DNA of 56,694 bases from contig CAMIYC010000020.1 in the NCBI GenBank assembly GCA_946402905.1, positions 1 through 56,694 on the forward strand. Direction: 5' to 3'. Below the pieces are notes generated by a model, which worked only from the letters and a program-made list of their open reading frames with translations, searched no databases and was not told where the DNA came from. Of this stretch, positions 7,610 to 18,697 are shown piece by piece. Origin of the DNA: an uncultured Prevotellaceae bacterium. Lineage in GTDB: Bacteria; Bacteroidota; Bacteroidia; Bacteroidales; Bacteroidaceae. The translations under genes and the position numbers were made by a program. How positions within the stretch are numbered: the stretch's first letter is position 1; the number at the start of each line of letters is the position of its first letter.

Positions 7610-8470
7610 ATGAATATACTTATCACCGGCTGCAACGGCCAATTAGGAAACGAAATGCAGTTGCTGGAACAAGCACATCCGGCACACACCTTCTTCAACA
7701 CTGATGTCGGCGAGCTCGACATCACCGACCAGGGAGCCATTGAGGCTTACGTCAGCGAGCACAGCATCGATGGCATCGTCAACTGCGCCGCCTACACCGC
7801 CGTAGACAAGGCCGAGCAGGCCAAGGAGCCCTGCACCACGCTCAACACCGTGGCGCCGGCATACCTCGCCGCAGCCATAGAGAGCCGCGGCGGGTGGATG
7901 ATCCAGATCTCCACCGACTATGTGTTCAATGGCAAGAACTATCTGCCCTACCGCGAAGACGACACGCCGTCGCCCGATGGTGTGTATGGCAGCACCAAAC
8001 TGGCCGGAGAATTCGGCGTGATGAAATTCTGCCGTCGAGCGATGATCATACGCACCGCCTGGCTCTACAGCAGTTTTGGCAACAACTTTGTCAAGACCAT
8101 GCTGCGTCTGGGGAAGGAAAGGGATACGCTGGGCGTGGTCTGCGACCAGATCGGCACCCCCACCTACGCCCGCGACCTGGCCCTGGCCATCATGAGCATC
8201 ATCGAGCAAGGCATCCAGCCCGGTGTCTACCATTTCACCAACGAGGGCGTGGCCAGCTGGTACGACTTCACCAAAGCCATCCACCGTATCGCAGGTATCA
8301 CCACCTGCAAGGTGAGCCCCCTGAAGACCGAGGAATACCCCACCCCGGCTCAGCGCCCCCATTACTCCGTGCTCGACAAAACCAAAATCAAGCAGACTTT
8401 CGGCATCGAGATCCCCCACTGGGAGGAGTCGCTCAGAGACTGCATCGAGATACTACGCCGGCAGGAGTAG
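7610..8470 (+). CDS. rfbD: dTDP-4-dehydrorhamnose reductase
   Basis: A 286-aa SDR-fold enzyme catalysing the last, NAD(P)H-dependent step of dTDP-L-rhamnose synthesis for surface polysaccharides. It has the Rossmann motif ILITGCNGQLGNEM, the D-x-x-x-A-A-Y-T segment (GIVNCAAYTAVDKAE), STDYVFNG, and the catalytic Y-x-x-x-K in VYGSTKLAGE. I use ATG 7610; an in-frame TTG at 7583 would overlap the previous gene and add nine unconserved residues. rfbA, B and C are not in the window, so this copy is separated from the rest of the pathway. Confidence 0.95.
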   Translation: MNILITGCNGQLGNEMQLLEQAHPAHTFFNTDVGELDITDQGAIEAYVSEHSIDGIVNCAAYTAVDKAEQAKEPCTTLNTVAPAYLAAAIESRGGWMIQISTDYVFNGKNYLPYREDDTPSPDGVYGSTKLAGEFGVMKFCRRAMIIRTAWLYSSFGNNFVKTMLRLGKERDTLGVVCDQIGTPTYARDLALAIMSIIEQGIQPGVYHFTNEGVASWYDFTKAIHRIAGITTCKVSPLKTEEYPTPAQRPHYSVLDKTKIKQTFGIEIPHWEESLRDCIEILRRQE

Positions 8471-8492
8471 CCCCTAATAGTGTAACCCCATT

Positions 8493-11400
8493 ATGCAATT
8501 ATCACCAAGCATCGCGCTCAACCGCAGTTTTCTTCGTAACCACGAGACACCGGAAACGAAAGAAAGGTTCAGGCTGGCATTGAAAGACCTGCTTGCCAGA
8601 TTATCATTTCAAGAAAGCGAGGAATACAACAAGACCTGGATCCGCGATTTCCTTGTCAATAGTTTCTATGGAAAGCCCTTTGAAATCAACACCCGCAACA
8701 ACATAGACCAGGCCATCTATGGACCAGACGGCAAACACCCCTGGGTGCTGATGGAGATGAAATCGCCTGGCAATCATGCAGAGATGCCGAAAGATGGATG
8801 TTTTGACAGAAAAAGCTTCTGCCAATTGGTGCTTTATTATATCAAGGAAGAGAAAGAGCGCAAGAACAATGAGATCAAGCATCTGGTAGTGACCAACGGC
8901 CACGAGTGGTACGTATTTGAGAGGAAGCAGTTCTATCTACATTTTGGCAGTCACCAACGGCTGTGGAAGGAAATCAGAAGATATGAGCGTGAGGGGCGCA
9001 AGCGGGATGAGATCTACGACGAGGTGATTGCACCAGAAGTAAGGAAGATACAAGACCGTTTAGACTTCGTCTATATCGACATTCGGACATTCAGCCAACA
9101 AATAAACGATCCTACCATTATCCACAAGAGAAAATTTGAAATCCTCTGCAAATTCTTCTCTCCCATCCATCTATGCGTCCAGCCCTACGACTTCGACCAC
9201 AACCATCTGGACCCTAAATTCTATAACGAGCTGCTATACCTGATGGGGGTGGAGGAAAAGCGTGTAGGCCAGCTGGATGTCATCCGCAGGCTGCCTGAAA
9301 ACCAGCGTCAGCATTATTCTCTGCTTGAGCAGACGATATGGCACCTCTCCGAAATGGGTGTCGACGATGAAGATGTTCTCTACGACACAGCCCTGGGTCT
9401 GGTCATCTCATGGACCAACCGCATACTCTTTCTGAAACTTCTTGAAACACAGTTGCTGAACTTCAATGAAAGAGCACCCAGGTACAAATTCCTGTCGACC
9501 GCTTCCATCAAAGATTATCACGTACTCTTCGACCTCTTTTTCAAAGTTCTGAACAAAACTCCACAGGAGCGCGACCCACAGGTACGTGACCTATATGACC
9601 ACATACCCTATCTGAACAGCACACTGTTCGAGATTTCCGAACAGGAAAAACGCTATTTCACCATCAACGCCCTCCCCCATGGGCCCATGCGCATCTATGC
9701 GGCAACTGTGCTGAAAGGCGACAACGGCAAGGTGAAGAAAGGCGATCTCGACTCGCTGGAATATCTTCTTCGCTTCCTCGACTCCTACGACTTCGGCTCC
9801 TACGAGCTGGAAGAAAAAGAAGAGCATGAAGAAGAGCAGAAGACATTGATTGACGCATCGGTCCTGGGCCTGATCTTCGAGAAAATCAATGGATACAAGG
9901 AAGGAGCATATTTCACACCGGGATTCGTATGCGAATACATGTGCCATGAGGTCATCCAACGGGTCGCCATAGCCCAGCTGAACAAGCATTTCGACTGGCA
10001 ATGCAAGACTATTGACGAAATCGTGGAAAGAATGGACTACTACAACCCAGAAGTCAGACGTAAAGCTAATCAGGTGATCAATAACATCAAGATTTGCGAT
10101 CCCTCTGTAGGTAGTGGGCATTTCCTCGTGTCTGCATTAAACGAACTGATCGTCCTGAAAAGCAGACTGCATATCTTGGAGTATTCCAAAGAAGACGAAG
10201 CTTTTGGAGGAGAACGAGTGAAAGGATGGCTGATAAATATAAAAGATGATGAACTTTTGATGATTGACAAAGAAACCGGCAAGTCTTTTGTCTATGACAG
10301 GAAAAATGCCGAGGCTTCCGCACTTCAGCGCACGCTGTTTGAAGAAAAGCGTCGTATCATCAGCCATAGTCTTTATGGTGTGGACATCAACCCCAAGAGT
10401 GTTGACATCTGCCGCCTGCGCCTGTGGATTGAGTTGCTCAAGAATGCATTCTATGACGACGATGTTCTCCAGACATTACCCAACATCGACCTGAACATCA
10501 AGGAAGGCGATGCCCTGATGTCACATCTTGACGTGCAAGTGGGCGACGGAGCGCCACGCCAAGCCTCCGTCATCAGAAGCATCAGGCAACTGACCGAGGA
10601 ATACAAGTCGTTGGTCGACGAATACAAAAAAGGAAGTGGGCGTGCCAACCGCTTTGCCATACAAGAAAAATTTGGAACCCTGAAACGAGAGCTGCGTTCA
10701 TTCGTGCAGTCCGACTTTTATGACTATGAGATAGCCCGCATCAGTAGGAAAGACACAGAACAGCACTACATGGAATGGATGTTGGAGTTTCCAGAGCTGC
10801 TCAATGATGACGGTCTTTTCTGTGGCTTTGACATCATGGTGGGCAACCCACCCTACATCAGTTTGGGTGCTGATGGTGGCAGACTGCGCAGAAGATATGA
10901 GAAGTGCGGCTATCACTCTTTTCACAGCAATGGCGACATCTATTTCCTATTTTACGAGCGTGCCCTGCAACTGCTCCGCCCAGACGGGCTCCTGTGCTTC
11001 ATCACTTCCAATAAATGGCTTCGCAACGACGCAGCCAAACGGCTGCGCGACCATCTGACAGAAAATGCCAGCACACTGATGCTTATCGACTTCCCCGGCC
11101 AGAGTCTTTTCAAACGCGCCACCGTGGTCAACAACATCCTCCTGGCTCAGAAACGGAAAGACGACACCACCGTCACGACATGCGCCACCACGGAGGGCAT
11201 GGATGTCGATGATGTCAAGAACATCGCACAGTTCGTCAGTGAGCATCGTTTGCACTGCCGATTCCACATCGGCCAGCAATGGCTCATCCTCCCCGATGAA
11301 GAGCGTGGCATCATGCAGAAAATGAAAGAAAAAGGAACACCTCTGGGAGAATGGAGCAGTATACAGGTTAGATATGGTGTCAAGACAGGCCGCAACGACG

Positions 11401-12227
11401 CTTTTATCATCACCTCATCTCAGCGTGAAGCGATCCTCGCCCACTGCGAGACCGAAGAAGAGCGTCTGCGGACAGCAGCGTTGCTTCATCCATTCATAGA
11501 GGGATGCGACATTCACCGTTATGGTCATCAGTGGAACGACAAATGGGTGATAGGGTTCTACCCGACCCTTCATCTGGATATAGAAGACTATCCTTCGGTC
11601 AAGCGACATTTGCTCTTCTATGCAAGAGAATGGCTGAAAGCCCAAGGGCTGACCGACATCGCGGAAGATGACAAGAAGATGGCCGAGTTTGGACAATTGT
11701 ACCTCGAACAGTCTGGCAAGCCGGTTATGATAGACGGCCGGGGACTGACAGATGCCAACGGCCAAGTCATCAAGTCACGCAAACGCACCACGCACAAATG
11801 GTATGAAACCTCTGACAACATCGCCTTCCATCACGAGTTCTCACGTCCTAAGATTGCATGGGGTAATCTGAACAACCGGGCTTCCTGTACCTGGATACCA
11901 GAAGAGATGCACATCAACGCTCCGGCGGTGATGGTGACACCGGGCAGCAAATATCTGCTGGCAGCTCTCAACTCCAGCCTTGCCGATTTTTTCATGAAGG
12001 GCATTGCCGTAGTTCGCAACGGCGGCTACTATGAATACAAGCCACAATTTGTGGTGCAAATACCCGTCATCGAGCATCCGTCGCCAGAGGACGCAGCTGA
12101 AATAGAAAGACTTGCCAGCCTTGCCCTACAAGGCGACAAACAAGCCGAACGAGACATTGACATGATATTCGCACGCATGTATGGCTTAACAAAAGAAGAA
12201 CAAAAAGTAATTATCAAACAACAATGA
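8493..12227 (+). CDS. Type IIG restriction-modification enzyme (Eco57I/TaqI-like N6-adenine MTase with nuclease domain)
   Basis: A 1244-aa single-chain enzyme. The N-terminal PD-(D/E)XK nuclease shows VLMEMKSP (E88, K90) and FCQLVLYY (Q111...Y115). A helical region follows. The gamma-type methyltransferase has the SAM motif [12 protein letters not shown] (about 535) and the catalytic NPPY (about 786). The C-terminal part resembles the TaqI/Eco57I target-recognition domain. Nuclease, methylase and specificity in one chain fit a type IIG enzyme that cuts outside its site and methylates one adenine. It lies inside a housekeeping operon: 22 nt after rfbD, with its stop overlapping the prfC start as ATGA. 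Parts of the gene are AT-richer than its neighbours, suggesting transfer. The recognition site is unknown. Confidence 0.88.
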   Translation: MQLSPSIALNRSFLRNHETPETKERFRLALKDLLARLSFQESEEYNKTWIRDFLVNSFYGKPFEINTRNNIDQAIYGPDGKHPWVLMEMKSPGNHAEMPKDGCFDRKSFCQLVLYYIKEEKERKNNEIKHLVVTNGHEWYVFERKQFYLHFGSHQRLWKEIRRYEREGRKRDEIYDEVIAPEVRKIQDRLDFVYIDIRTFSQQINDPTIIHKRKFEILCKFFSPIHLCVQPYDFDHNHLDPKFYNELLYLMGVEEKRVGQLDVIRRLPENQRQHYSLLEQTIWHLSEMGVDDEDVLYDTALGLVISWTNRILFLKLLETQLLNFNERAPRYKFLSTASIKDYHVLFDLFFKVLNKTPQERDPQVRDLYDHIPYLNSTLFEISEQEKRYFTINALPHGPMRIYAATVLKGDNGKVKKGDLDSLEYLLRFLDSYDFGSYELEEKEEHEEEQKTLIDASVLGLIFEKINGYKEGAYFTPGFVCEYMCHEVIQRVAIAQLNKHFDWQCKTIDEIVERMDYYNPEVRRKANQVINNIKICDPSVGSGHFLVSALNELIVLKSRLHILEYSKEDEAFGGERVKGWLINIKDDELLMIDKETGKSFVYDRKNAEASALQRTLFEEKRRIISHSLYGVDINPKSVDICRLRLWIELLKNAFYDDDVLQTLPNIDLNIKEGDALMSHLDVQVGDGAPRQASVIRSIRQLTEEYKSLVDEYKKGSGRANRFAIQEKFGTLKRELRSFVQSDFYDYEIARISRKDTEQHYMEWMLEFPELLNDDGLFCGFDIMVGNPPYISLGADGGRLRRRYEKCGYHSFHSNGDIYFLFYERALQLLRPDGLLCFITSNKWLRNDAAKRLRDHLTENASTLMLIDFPGQSLFKRATVVNNILLAQKRKDDTTVTTCATTEGMDVDDVKNIAQFVSEHRLHCRFHIGQQWLILPDEERGIMQKMKEKGTPLGEWSSIQVRYGVKTGRNDAFIITSSQREAILAHCETEEERLRTAALLHPFIEGCDIHRYGHQWNDKWVIGFYPTLHLDIEDYPSVKRHLLFYAREWLKAQGLTDIAEDDKKMAEFGQLYLEQSGKPVMIDGRGLTDANGQVIKSRKRTTHKWYETSDNIAFHHEFSRPKIAWGNLNNRASCTWIPEEMHINAPAVMVTPGSKYLLAALNSSLADFFMKGIAVVRNGGYYEYKPQFVVQIPVIEHPSPEDAAEIERLASLALQGDKQAERDIDMIFARMYGLTKEEQKVIIKQQ

Positions 12228-13792
12228 ATCAAGAAATAGAAAGACGGCGCACCTTCGCCATCATCTCCCACCCCGACGCGGGTAAGACCACGCTGACAGA
12301 GAAATTCCTGCTCTTCGGCGGGCAGATACAAGTGGCCGGTGCGGTCAAGAGCAACAAGATACGCAAGACCGCCACCTCCGACTGGATGGACATCGAGAAG
12401 CAACGTGGCATCTCTGTCTCCACCTCGGTGATGGAATTCGACTATGAGGGCTATAAGATCAACATCCTCGACACACCGGGCCACCAGGACTTCGCCGAAG
12501 ACACCTACCGCACACTCACTGCCGTCGACTCGGCCATCATCGTCGTAGACGGTGCAAAGGGTGTGGAGACCCAGACCCGCAAGCTGATGAATGTGTGCCG
12601 TATGCGCAACACGCCTGTCATTATCTTCATCAACAAGATGGACCGTGAGGGCCGCGACCCCTTCGACCTGCTGGACGAGCTGGAGCAAGAACTGCAGATC
12701 AGCGTCCGCCCGCTGTCATGGCCCATCAACCAGGGTGCCAAGTTCAAAGGTGTCTTCAACATCTATGAAAACAAGCTCGACCTTTTCACTCCCGACAAGC
12801 AACGGGTGACAGAAAAGGTGGAGATCGACATCAACAGCGAGGTGCTGGAGCAGCACGTGGGCGAGCGCGACGCCAACCAACTTCGCGAAGATCTCGAGCT
12901 GGTCGATGGTGTGTATCCTGAGTTTGACGTAGAGGACTATCGCGCCGCCAAAGTGGCTCCCGTGTTTTTCGGCAGTGCTCTCAACAACTTCGGTGTTCAG
13001 GAACTGCTCAACTGCTTTGTCAAGATAGCCCCCTACCCACGCCCCACGAAGGCCGAGGAGCGCGAAGTGTCGCCCGAAGAGCAGAAATTCACGGGATTCA
13101 TCTTCAAGATCACTGCCAACATCGACCCCAACCATCGCTCTTGCATCGCTTTCTGCAAGGTGTGCAGCGGCAAGTTCATGCGCAACCAGCCCTACTATCA
13201 CGTCAGGATGGACAAGACGCTCCGCTTCTCATCGCCCACACAATTCATGGCCCAGCGCAAGTCGACCATCGACGAGGCTTATCCCGGCGACATCGTAGGT
13301 CTGCCCGACAATGGCATCTTCAAGATCGGCGACACCATGACCGAAGGGGAGCACCTGCATTTCCGCGGCCTGCCGTCTTTCTCGCCTGAGATGTTCAAAT
13401 ATATCGAGAACGACGACCCCATGAAAGCGAAGCAGCTGGCCAAGGGCATCGAGCAACTGATGGACGAGGGTGTGGCCCAGCTATTCATCAATCAGTTCAA
13501 CGGCCGCAAGATCATCGGCACCGTAGGACAACTGCAGTTTGAGGTCATACAATACCGTCTGGAAAATGAATACAACGCGCGTTGCCGCTGGGAGCCCGTA
13601 CACTTGCACAAAGCCTGCTGGATAGAGTCTGACGACGAGAAGGAACTGGAGAATTTCAAGAAGAGGAAATACCAGTATATGGCCAAAGACCGCGACGGGC
13701 GCGACGTCTTCCTCGCCGACAGCGGCTATGTGCTCTCCATGGCACAGGAAGATTTCAAGCACATCAGATTCCACTTCACCTCCGAATTCTGA
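12224..13792 (+). CDS. prfC: Peptide chain release factor 3
   Basis: A 522-aa translational GTPase that recycles RF1/RF2 from the ribosome. G1 [11 protein letters not shown]2 [11 protein letters not shown]3 DTPGHQDF and G4 NKMD are all intact, followed by the EF-G-like domains II and III. Length is normal. The ATG at 12224 overlaps the restriction enzyme's stop (ATGA), so translation is probably coupled to it. The 3' side carries a GTTGAC-type repeat rather than a clear terminator, facing the convergent helicase gene. Confidence 0.97.
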   Translation: MNQEIERRRTFAIISHPDAGKTTLTEKFLLFGGQIQVAGAVKSNKIRKTATSDWMDIEKQRGISVSTSVMEFDYEGYKINILDTPGHQDFAEDTYRTLTAVDSAIIVVDGAKGVETQTRKLMNVCRMRNTPVIIFINKMDREGRDPFDLLDELEQELQISVRPLSWPINQGAKFKGVFNIYENKLDLFTPDKQRVTEKVEIDINSEVLEQHVGERDANQLREDLELVDGVYPEFDVEDYRAAKVAPVFFGSALNNFGVQELLNCFVKIAPYPRPTKAEEREVSPEEQKFTGFIFKITANIDPNHRSCIAFCKVCSGKFMRNQPYYHVRMDKTLRFSSPTQFMAQRKSTIDEAYPGDIVGLPDNGIFKIGDTMTEGEHLHFRGLPSFSPEMFKYIENDDPMKAKQLAKGIEQLMDEGVAQLFINQFNGRKIIGTVGQLQFEVIQYRLENEYNARCRWEPVHLHKACWIESDDEKELENFKKRKYQYMAKDRDGRDVFLADSGYVLSMAQEDFKHIRFHFTSEF

Positions 13793-13817
13793 CCATGCCC
13801 CATCATCCATAATGGTA

Positions 13818-13889
13818 TCAACTTGTCTACTCGTCAACTTGTCTACTTGTCAACTTGTCTACTCGTCTACTTGTCAACCATCAACTTGT
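13818..13889. repeat. Tandem 8-bp repeat (GTCAACTT/GTCTACTC type)
   Basis: Reverse-complement form of the GTTGACGA/GTTGACAA family, filling the gap between prfC and the convergent helicase gene. The TGA stop of the helicase (13881-13883) is supplied by a repeat copy, so the repeat has encroached on the gene's end. Confidence 0.8.
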
Positions 13890-16800
13890 CACTCCCCATA
13901 CCAAGCAATTGAGCGTCGCTTTTCCAACCTTGTCATCAAGCATATAGTCGTATGACATCATACCCTGACTATAGACGCTGACATAGGGGGAGAGCGACCT
14001 CCGAAACACTTTGAAGGACTCAAGGCCACAGTCGCACTCAGACTGCAGAATGATGAAGACATATTTGTTCAGCGGATACCGCCTCATCACATCCACTATC
14101 TGAGAGGCCAGTTCTTCCGAGGTCTTCTGCGAGACGCTACCGAAGAAATAGGCGGCGTTGAAGACGACCAACGAAGGCAATGCAGAGCATCCCTCCCAGA
14201 ATTCTTCACCGAGCTGGCCTAAGGCGGCTTTCATCTGCACATTCATGAGTCTGGAATGATCGGCGAGTATCTCCTGCCCTATCTCCCTCATGGTCTCCGA
14301 CACGTCTATGCCCGTATAGACCATGCCCGGAGCGACATGGAGGAAAGCCTCGGAGAATGCGGTGCCACAGGTGGCGGGTCCGCAGCCGATGTCAATCACC
14401 TGCACCCTGCCACCGACCGAAGCCATCAGACCGTTCATCCATTTTCCGATACTGTGATAGGCAGAGAGGCTGCCACGATAGTAGTGTCGCATGTAATAAT
14501 AGGCATACAACAGAGCCTGACGCCGAGGAGACAGATTGTCGCAGAAACGTACGGCATGGGTGAAATTCACCCTTCCATATCCTATCGCATTGAGGTTAAA
14601 GGTCATGTCGTGGCCGAAGAGGCGTGAGGGCAAGGTGGTAGAGGCATCCTCTGCGATGGGGCGTGTCACATGCTGCGCAAAGACCCGCTCAAACCGTGAT
14701 GAACAGTCTAAGACGGCCTGGCTCCAGTCAAAGTCCTGCGAGGGAATGTCCGGAACGGTGAAACGGCCTGAGACATAATCCTCCGGGGTGACTTCGAAAT
14801 AGCCGTGTTTGCTTCTCACAAACTCCATCAGTTTCATGTACGTGAAGTTGTTGACAAGGATGTCAGCATTGCCCACCATGATCAGATGTTCCTTGGCACG
14901 TGTCATGGCCACGTTGAGCTTACGGTCGACGACGCTTCCATCAGAATCGACGAACACATTGCCCGTGAGGAAGCGCAACTGGTAGTATCTCTGCACAGTG
15001 AAGCCATAGACGATGTATTTCCGCTGGGACCCCTGAAAACGCTCCACCGTGTCTATCGTGATACGTCTCAACTGGCTGATCCCGTAGGTCTCCAGTGTAT
15101 TTCTCACGGCGGATATCTGATTGCGGTAGGGCACGATCACGCCGACCGTCTCATCGGCATCGAAGTGTTGCCGCTCCAACTCATATATGCTGGCCACAGT
15201 GGCGGCGATGATGTCGGCCTCATGCTGGTTGACCTTGTCCGAGGGAGATAAATCCGGAGCCCCGACGGAGATAAAGGCTATGCGCCGCGTGGTCAACAGG
15301 TCGACAATCCCGTTTTTCCCTTTGCACCTGTCAGGCAAGTTCCCGCATTGATGAGGCAACGGCACTTCCGTGAGTCTGTTGCCATAAAAGACGACGTTGG
15401 GAAACACAGCGATGTCATGATGCATGCGTCCCTGACGGGTGAGCATGTAAGCCACCTTTTTATTGTCCGCTCCATATCTGTTGAGCAGCCGCTCAAACAG
15501 AGACTGCCTGCAATCATACAAAGCGATGCCGTTGAGTGATGTGTCCCGCACCACGGAGACGTCCTGTCCCTGTTGCACCACGGCGGGCAACTGCTTATGG
15601 TCGCCGATCATCACAACCTTTCTGATGGAGGAGACGCCATCTTTCTGCGCGCTGAGCAGGCCGATGATATGAGGTTCGAGTATCTGCGAGGCCTCGTCAA
15701 TCACCGCCAGGCTGAACGACTTGAGCTGAAAGAAAGACATCTTCGAATTGAATGCTGTTGTGGTGCCGACAAACACCCTGGTACGCATGACCATGTCGCG
15801 GAAGTCAGCGACATTCCTGCATTCGCGCACTTTCGAGGAGAGCAGATACGGTCGGTAAGCCTCGCCACAGTTCGATTCATTCCCCATTCGTATGAAACCG
15901 ATGTTCTCCTGCACCAGCTTGCTGCATATCTCGTCTACGGCCCTGTTGGTGTAAGACATGACGACGACGGAGGAATCTGGCTCCAGCAGTTCCTCTTTCA
16001 CCGTATACAACATACCGTAGGAGGTCTTCCCGGTTCCGGGAGGCCCGATGATCAGGAAGAGTTCCCGGGCTTGTTTCACCCGCAGGGCGAGTTCGTTGAA
16101 ATCGCCGTAGTCGCCTTTTAGCGACACCTCCTCACAAGTCTTGGGCTCTCTTTGGGTGAGAATCAGGTCTCTCCGTTCCTTGGGAGCTGAAAGAAAAGCG
16201 TGCATGCCTCTGTAAAGAGACTGAAACGACGACTCGCGGAAATCATGCTCGATGGCCCACAACGACTGCGCATATCTTACGAAGACCCTGTTGTCGGTCT
16301 GGGCAGCCATGAGCGACAGGCAGATCTGATCGGCGTCGATACTCCTGATCGTACACCTGAATACCATCGTCTTTCTGGCGTCGGGCTCGCAGCCTTTTGG
16401 GTAGGGATAAAGGATGACGATGTCTCCGGCCCGGAAATTGGACATGTCATTCTCAGGAGTCTCACTGAAGCCCAGCCTCACCTCGCTGACCACGCCTTCC
16501 GTTGCCGGACCCGGACTGAGCAGTCTGAGCCGGTCGTAAATATTTCCGGTCAGGCGCTTGTCCTCCAGCGTGTCATGCCATGTCGAAGCAAATCCCGAGT
16601 TTTCCTTGGTCTTGTTTCCCAGCTTGGACATCACATGCTCATTGGCGATGAAGGTGAGAAAGCGGAAGTAATAAGCTTTCTCCAGGCTGGAGGCTGAACT
16701 GATGGGCGACAGCAGACGGACCAGTTGGGGCCGTGAGTAGTCGTTCCAGAGTTTGTCGTTCACGCCCTTGGTGTTCAGATCATCCGGCGTGAGACTTTCC

Positions 16801-18224
16801 AGCAGCCGGTATCCAGAGGGTTGGGCATAGAGGAGGTCGGCCCGGGCGATGCCGTTGCGTATTTTCAGGGCCCTGTAGATCAGTTCAGGGGCGAAGCCGA
16901 GCCCTAAGAGGCTCTCCCTGTATTTTGAGTATAGCAAGAATGCATGCAGTTCCCTGTGGTTTTTCTCATAGTCTTTGCGATAGTTATACCTGATCAGGGT
17001 CATATACAGCAGGAGCTGCACATAGTGCTCTTCTTTCTGCCGGGGGTATATGAAATGATCGTAGGGCCATTCTCCTTTGCCGGCCTTTTGCTCAAGCAAG
17101 ACCTTATAGTCGAGTTGCAGGTAGTCCATACGTCCTTGCAGCCCGAGCATTTCGGAGAAAAACGACGGTTCCACCAGCCCATCTTTCGGGTCAAAGCGTC
17201 CCAAGTCGTGTGGCAAAGTGATATTGACGGCGTTCTGGATGTTCTGTTTCTGAACCTGTGCATCCTGATGAAACGATACGCCGGGATTGGCTTCCAGCAA
17301 GTCTAAGGCATTGTGCCGGAAAAACTCGGTCGCACTCTTCGCGTAAGAATAAGTATGAGGCAACTGGTGTACGGACTCATCCAGCATCTGGCCCGCCAGG
17401 TTGCCCAGCAGGATGGCCTCCGAGGGTTCATCCGGTTCTATCCTTTTGACGAGATGCACCAGTGGCGACTCGGCATAGCTGGTGAAGCATCGTGCTACTG
17501 CAGAGATATCCACCAGGTAATCGGGCTCAAGGATAAACAGTTCGGGATAGACGACACCGGCTTCCATTCTTGGCCTTACCAGGTTCATCTGCGCGTCTTT
17601 CTGAAAAAGGTCTCTGAGATACGCCCAGTCACCGTGATTGTAACTGTTTTTGGCATTGTGGTCGACATAGCACACCTTCAGGGTTTCGCCGTCGGATTCC
17701 TCTGACCGCACATACACATACCGTTCATCCCAGTGGTCGACGATCACCCTTGAGCACTCGCCCAACAGCGTCCGGACTTCGTGCTTTCTCACGGTGGTCG
17801 GGATGCGAGACAGCAGCGTCTGGGGTATGCCCACCCCATAAATCAGCGATATGAAACGACACAAATGACCAAAATCATGAAGACAATTGTTCTTCATGTC
17901 TTCCAAAGGCAGATCATGCTTACGTCTCAGTCTGTTTCGGGTGTCGTTGACGTCACGATACAGCTCAGGTGAGGCCAGATATTCCTTGAGCAGATAATCC
18001 GTTTTGGCGAAAGTGCCGCTGAAATGAAGTTTTGTGGCACTGATTTTCTGTTCGATACTCCGGTGAAACACCCTGTTGAATCCGCTGTACGCCATGGCAT
18101 AGTCGGGCAGAGAGCCGAGGGCCTCTTCCAGCTCCTCAAAAAGCGAGGTGGCCGACTCCGGCTCGAATACCTGATTCTCAGCCGAATATTCAAACACGGA
18201 ATGATGAATGTCCTGAAGTTCCAT
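13881..18224 (-). CDS. Nuclease-helicase-methyltransferase fusion (Dna2/NAM7-type SF1 helicase)
   Basis: A 1447-aa cytosolic protein with three parts. Residues about 360-410 look like a RecB/Cas4-type PD-(D/E)XK nuclease: GRMD, LLEQKAG (E-x-K) and HYVQLLLYM (Q-x-x-x-Y). Residues about 710-1140 form an AAA_11/AAA_12 helicase with Walker A GPPGTGKT, Walker B VIDEAS, GDHKQLP, TVERFQGSQ and NVAMTRAKEHL. Residues about 1240-1448 carry a class I SAM-methyltransferase-like fold with VIDIGCGPATCG and YTGIDVS. This combination is unusual. It lies 18 nt downstream of a deoxyribosyltransferase-like gene and probably shares its transcript. A defence or nucleic-acid-processing role is inference. ATG 18224 was preferred to TTG 18227. 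Confidence 0.8.
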   Translation of the reverse strand: MELQDIHHSVFEYSAENQVFEPESATSLFEELEEALGSLPDYAMAYSGFNRVFHRSIEQKISATKLHFSGTFAKTDYLLKEYLASPELYRDVNDTRNRLRRKHDLPLEDMKNNCLHDFGHLCRFISLIYGVGIPQTLLSRIPTTVRKHEVRTLLGECSRVIVDHWDERYVYVRSEESDGETLKVCYVDHNAKNSYNHGDWAYLRDLFQKDAQMNLVRPRMEAGVVYPELFILEPDYLVDISAVARCFTSYAESPLVHLVKRIEPDEPSEAILLGNLAGQMLDESVHQLPHTYSYAKSATEFFRHNALDLLEANPGVSFHQDAQVQKQNIQNAVNITLPHDLGRFDPKDGLVEPSFFSEMLGLQGRMDYLQLDYKVLLEQKAGKGEWPYDHFIYPRQKEEHYVQLLLYMTLIRYNYRKDYEKNHRELHAFLLYSKYRESLLGLGFAPELIYRALKIRNGIARADLLYAQPSGYRLLESLTPDDLNTKGVNDKLWNDYSRPQLVRLLSPISSASSLEKAYYFRFLTFIANEHVMSKLGNKTKENSGFASTWHDTLEDKRLTGNIYDRLRLLSPGPATEGVVSEVRLGFSETPENDMSNFRAGDIVILYPYPKGCEPDARKTMVFRCTIRSIDADQICLSLMAAQTDNRVFVRYAQSLWAIEHDFRESSFQSLYRGMHAFLSAPKERRDLILTQREPKTCEEVSLKGDYGDFNELALRVKQARELFLIIGPPGTGKTSYGMLYTVKEELLEPDSSVVVMSYTNRAVDEICSKLVQENIGFIRMGNESNCGEAYRPYLLSSKVRECRNVADFRDMVMRTRVFVGTTTAFNSKMSFFQLKSFSLAVIDEASQILEPHIIGLLSAQKDGVSSIRKVVMIGDHKQLPAVVQQGQDVSVVRDTSLNGIALYDCRQSLFERLLNRYGADNKKVAYMLTRQGRMHHDIAVFPNVVFYGNRLTEVPLPHQCGNLPDRCKGKNGIVDLLTTRRIAFISVGAPDLSPSDKVNQHEADIIAATVASIYELERQHFDADETVGVIVPYRNQISAVRNTLETYGISQLRRITIDTVERFQGSQRKYIVYGFTVQRYYQLRFLTGNVFVDSDGSVVDRKLNVAMTRAKEHLIMVGNADILVNNFTYMKLMEFVRSKHGYFEVTPEDYVSGRFTVPDIPSQDFDWSQAVLDCSSRFERVFAQHVTRPIAEDASTTLPSRLFGHDMTFNLNAIGYGRVNFTHAVRFCDNLSPRRQALLYAYYYMRHYYRGSLSAYHSIGKWMNGLMASVGGRVQVIDIGCGPATCGTAFSEAFLHVAPGMVYTGIDVSETMREIGQEILADHSRLMNVQMKAALGQLGEEFWEGCSALPSLVVFNAAYFFGSVSQKTSEELASQIVDVMRRYPLNKYVFIILQSECDCGLESFKVFRRSLSPYVSVYSQGMMSYDYMLDDKVGKATLNCLVWGVTS

Positions 18225-18242
18225 CAAGTAACAGACCTTTAA

Positions 18243-18683
18243 TCAACCGACACGAAGCTGTTCTATCAGTTCGTTGATAGAACAGCATACCGCGTCGAAT
18301 AATTTGTACATCAGTTCCGGCTCCTGTCTGACGGGGATATACACCAGCACCCGTTTGCCGCTTCCGGCAAACCAGCCAGCCTCTGTATGCGCACTGCGCC
18401 CGCAAGGCAACACGAGCACACAGGTGTCGCAGCCCCGCATCGCTTCGATGTCGTTGCGGAACTGCCTCACAGCCTTTGGGTGTCCGAGTTGCTCACGATA
18501 TTCCTGAGGGCTCCACTGCATATACTCTTCAGAGATGGAACTCCACCGGAAGCCCGGGTCGCCCGAAGGCGGGTTGCGGAAGTCGTACACTTCATGTCCT
18601 TCCTCCCTCAGTCTTTCCACCACTTCGGGGTAAAACTTATTGCGCCAACTGCTTGCCACGTAAATGCTGTGTTTCTTATCCAT
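18243..18683 (-). CDS. Nucleoside 2-deoxyribosyltransferase-like protein
   Basis: A 146-aa protein. The opening HSIYVASSWRNKFYPEVV, then GHEVYDFRNP, and the distal NDIEAMRGCDTCVLVLPCG and SAHTEAGWFAG follow the NDT-like Rossmannoid pattern, in which the Asp pair and the Glu of the H-x-E-x-G segment form the active site. Relatives transfer deoxyribose between bases or cleave nucleosides; some NDT-like domains are suspected defence effectors. I start it at ATG 18683 (MDKKHSIYV), because upstream in-frame sequence overlaps the esterase gene and has no family resemblance. It is 14 nt after the esterase stop and 18 nt before the helicase start. Confidence 0.7.
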   Translation of the reverse strand: MDKKHSIYVASSWRNKFYPEVVERLREEGHEVYDFRNPPSGDPGFRWSSISEEYMQWSPQEYREQLGHPKAVRQFRNDIEAMRGCDTCVLVLPCGRSAHTEAGWFAGSGKRVLVYIPVRQEPELMYKLFDAVCCSINELIEQLRVG

Positions 18684-18697
18684 CAGACTGTCTGTAT

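Noticed and set aside
8493..12227. BREX PglX or a type I HsdM
   Set aside because: No other BREX genes or HsdR/HsdS genes are nearby, and the chain carries its own N-terminal PD-(D/E)XK nuclease, which fits type IIG.
13881..18224. DISARM or another named helicase-based defence system
   Set aside because: DrmB (DUF1998), a separate methylase and the PLD nuclease are absent; only the NDT-like gene accompanies the helicase.
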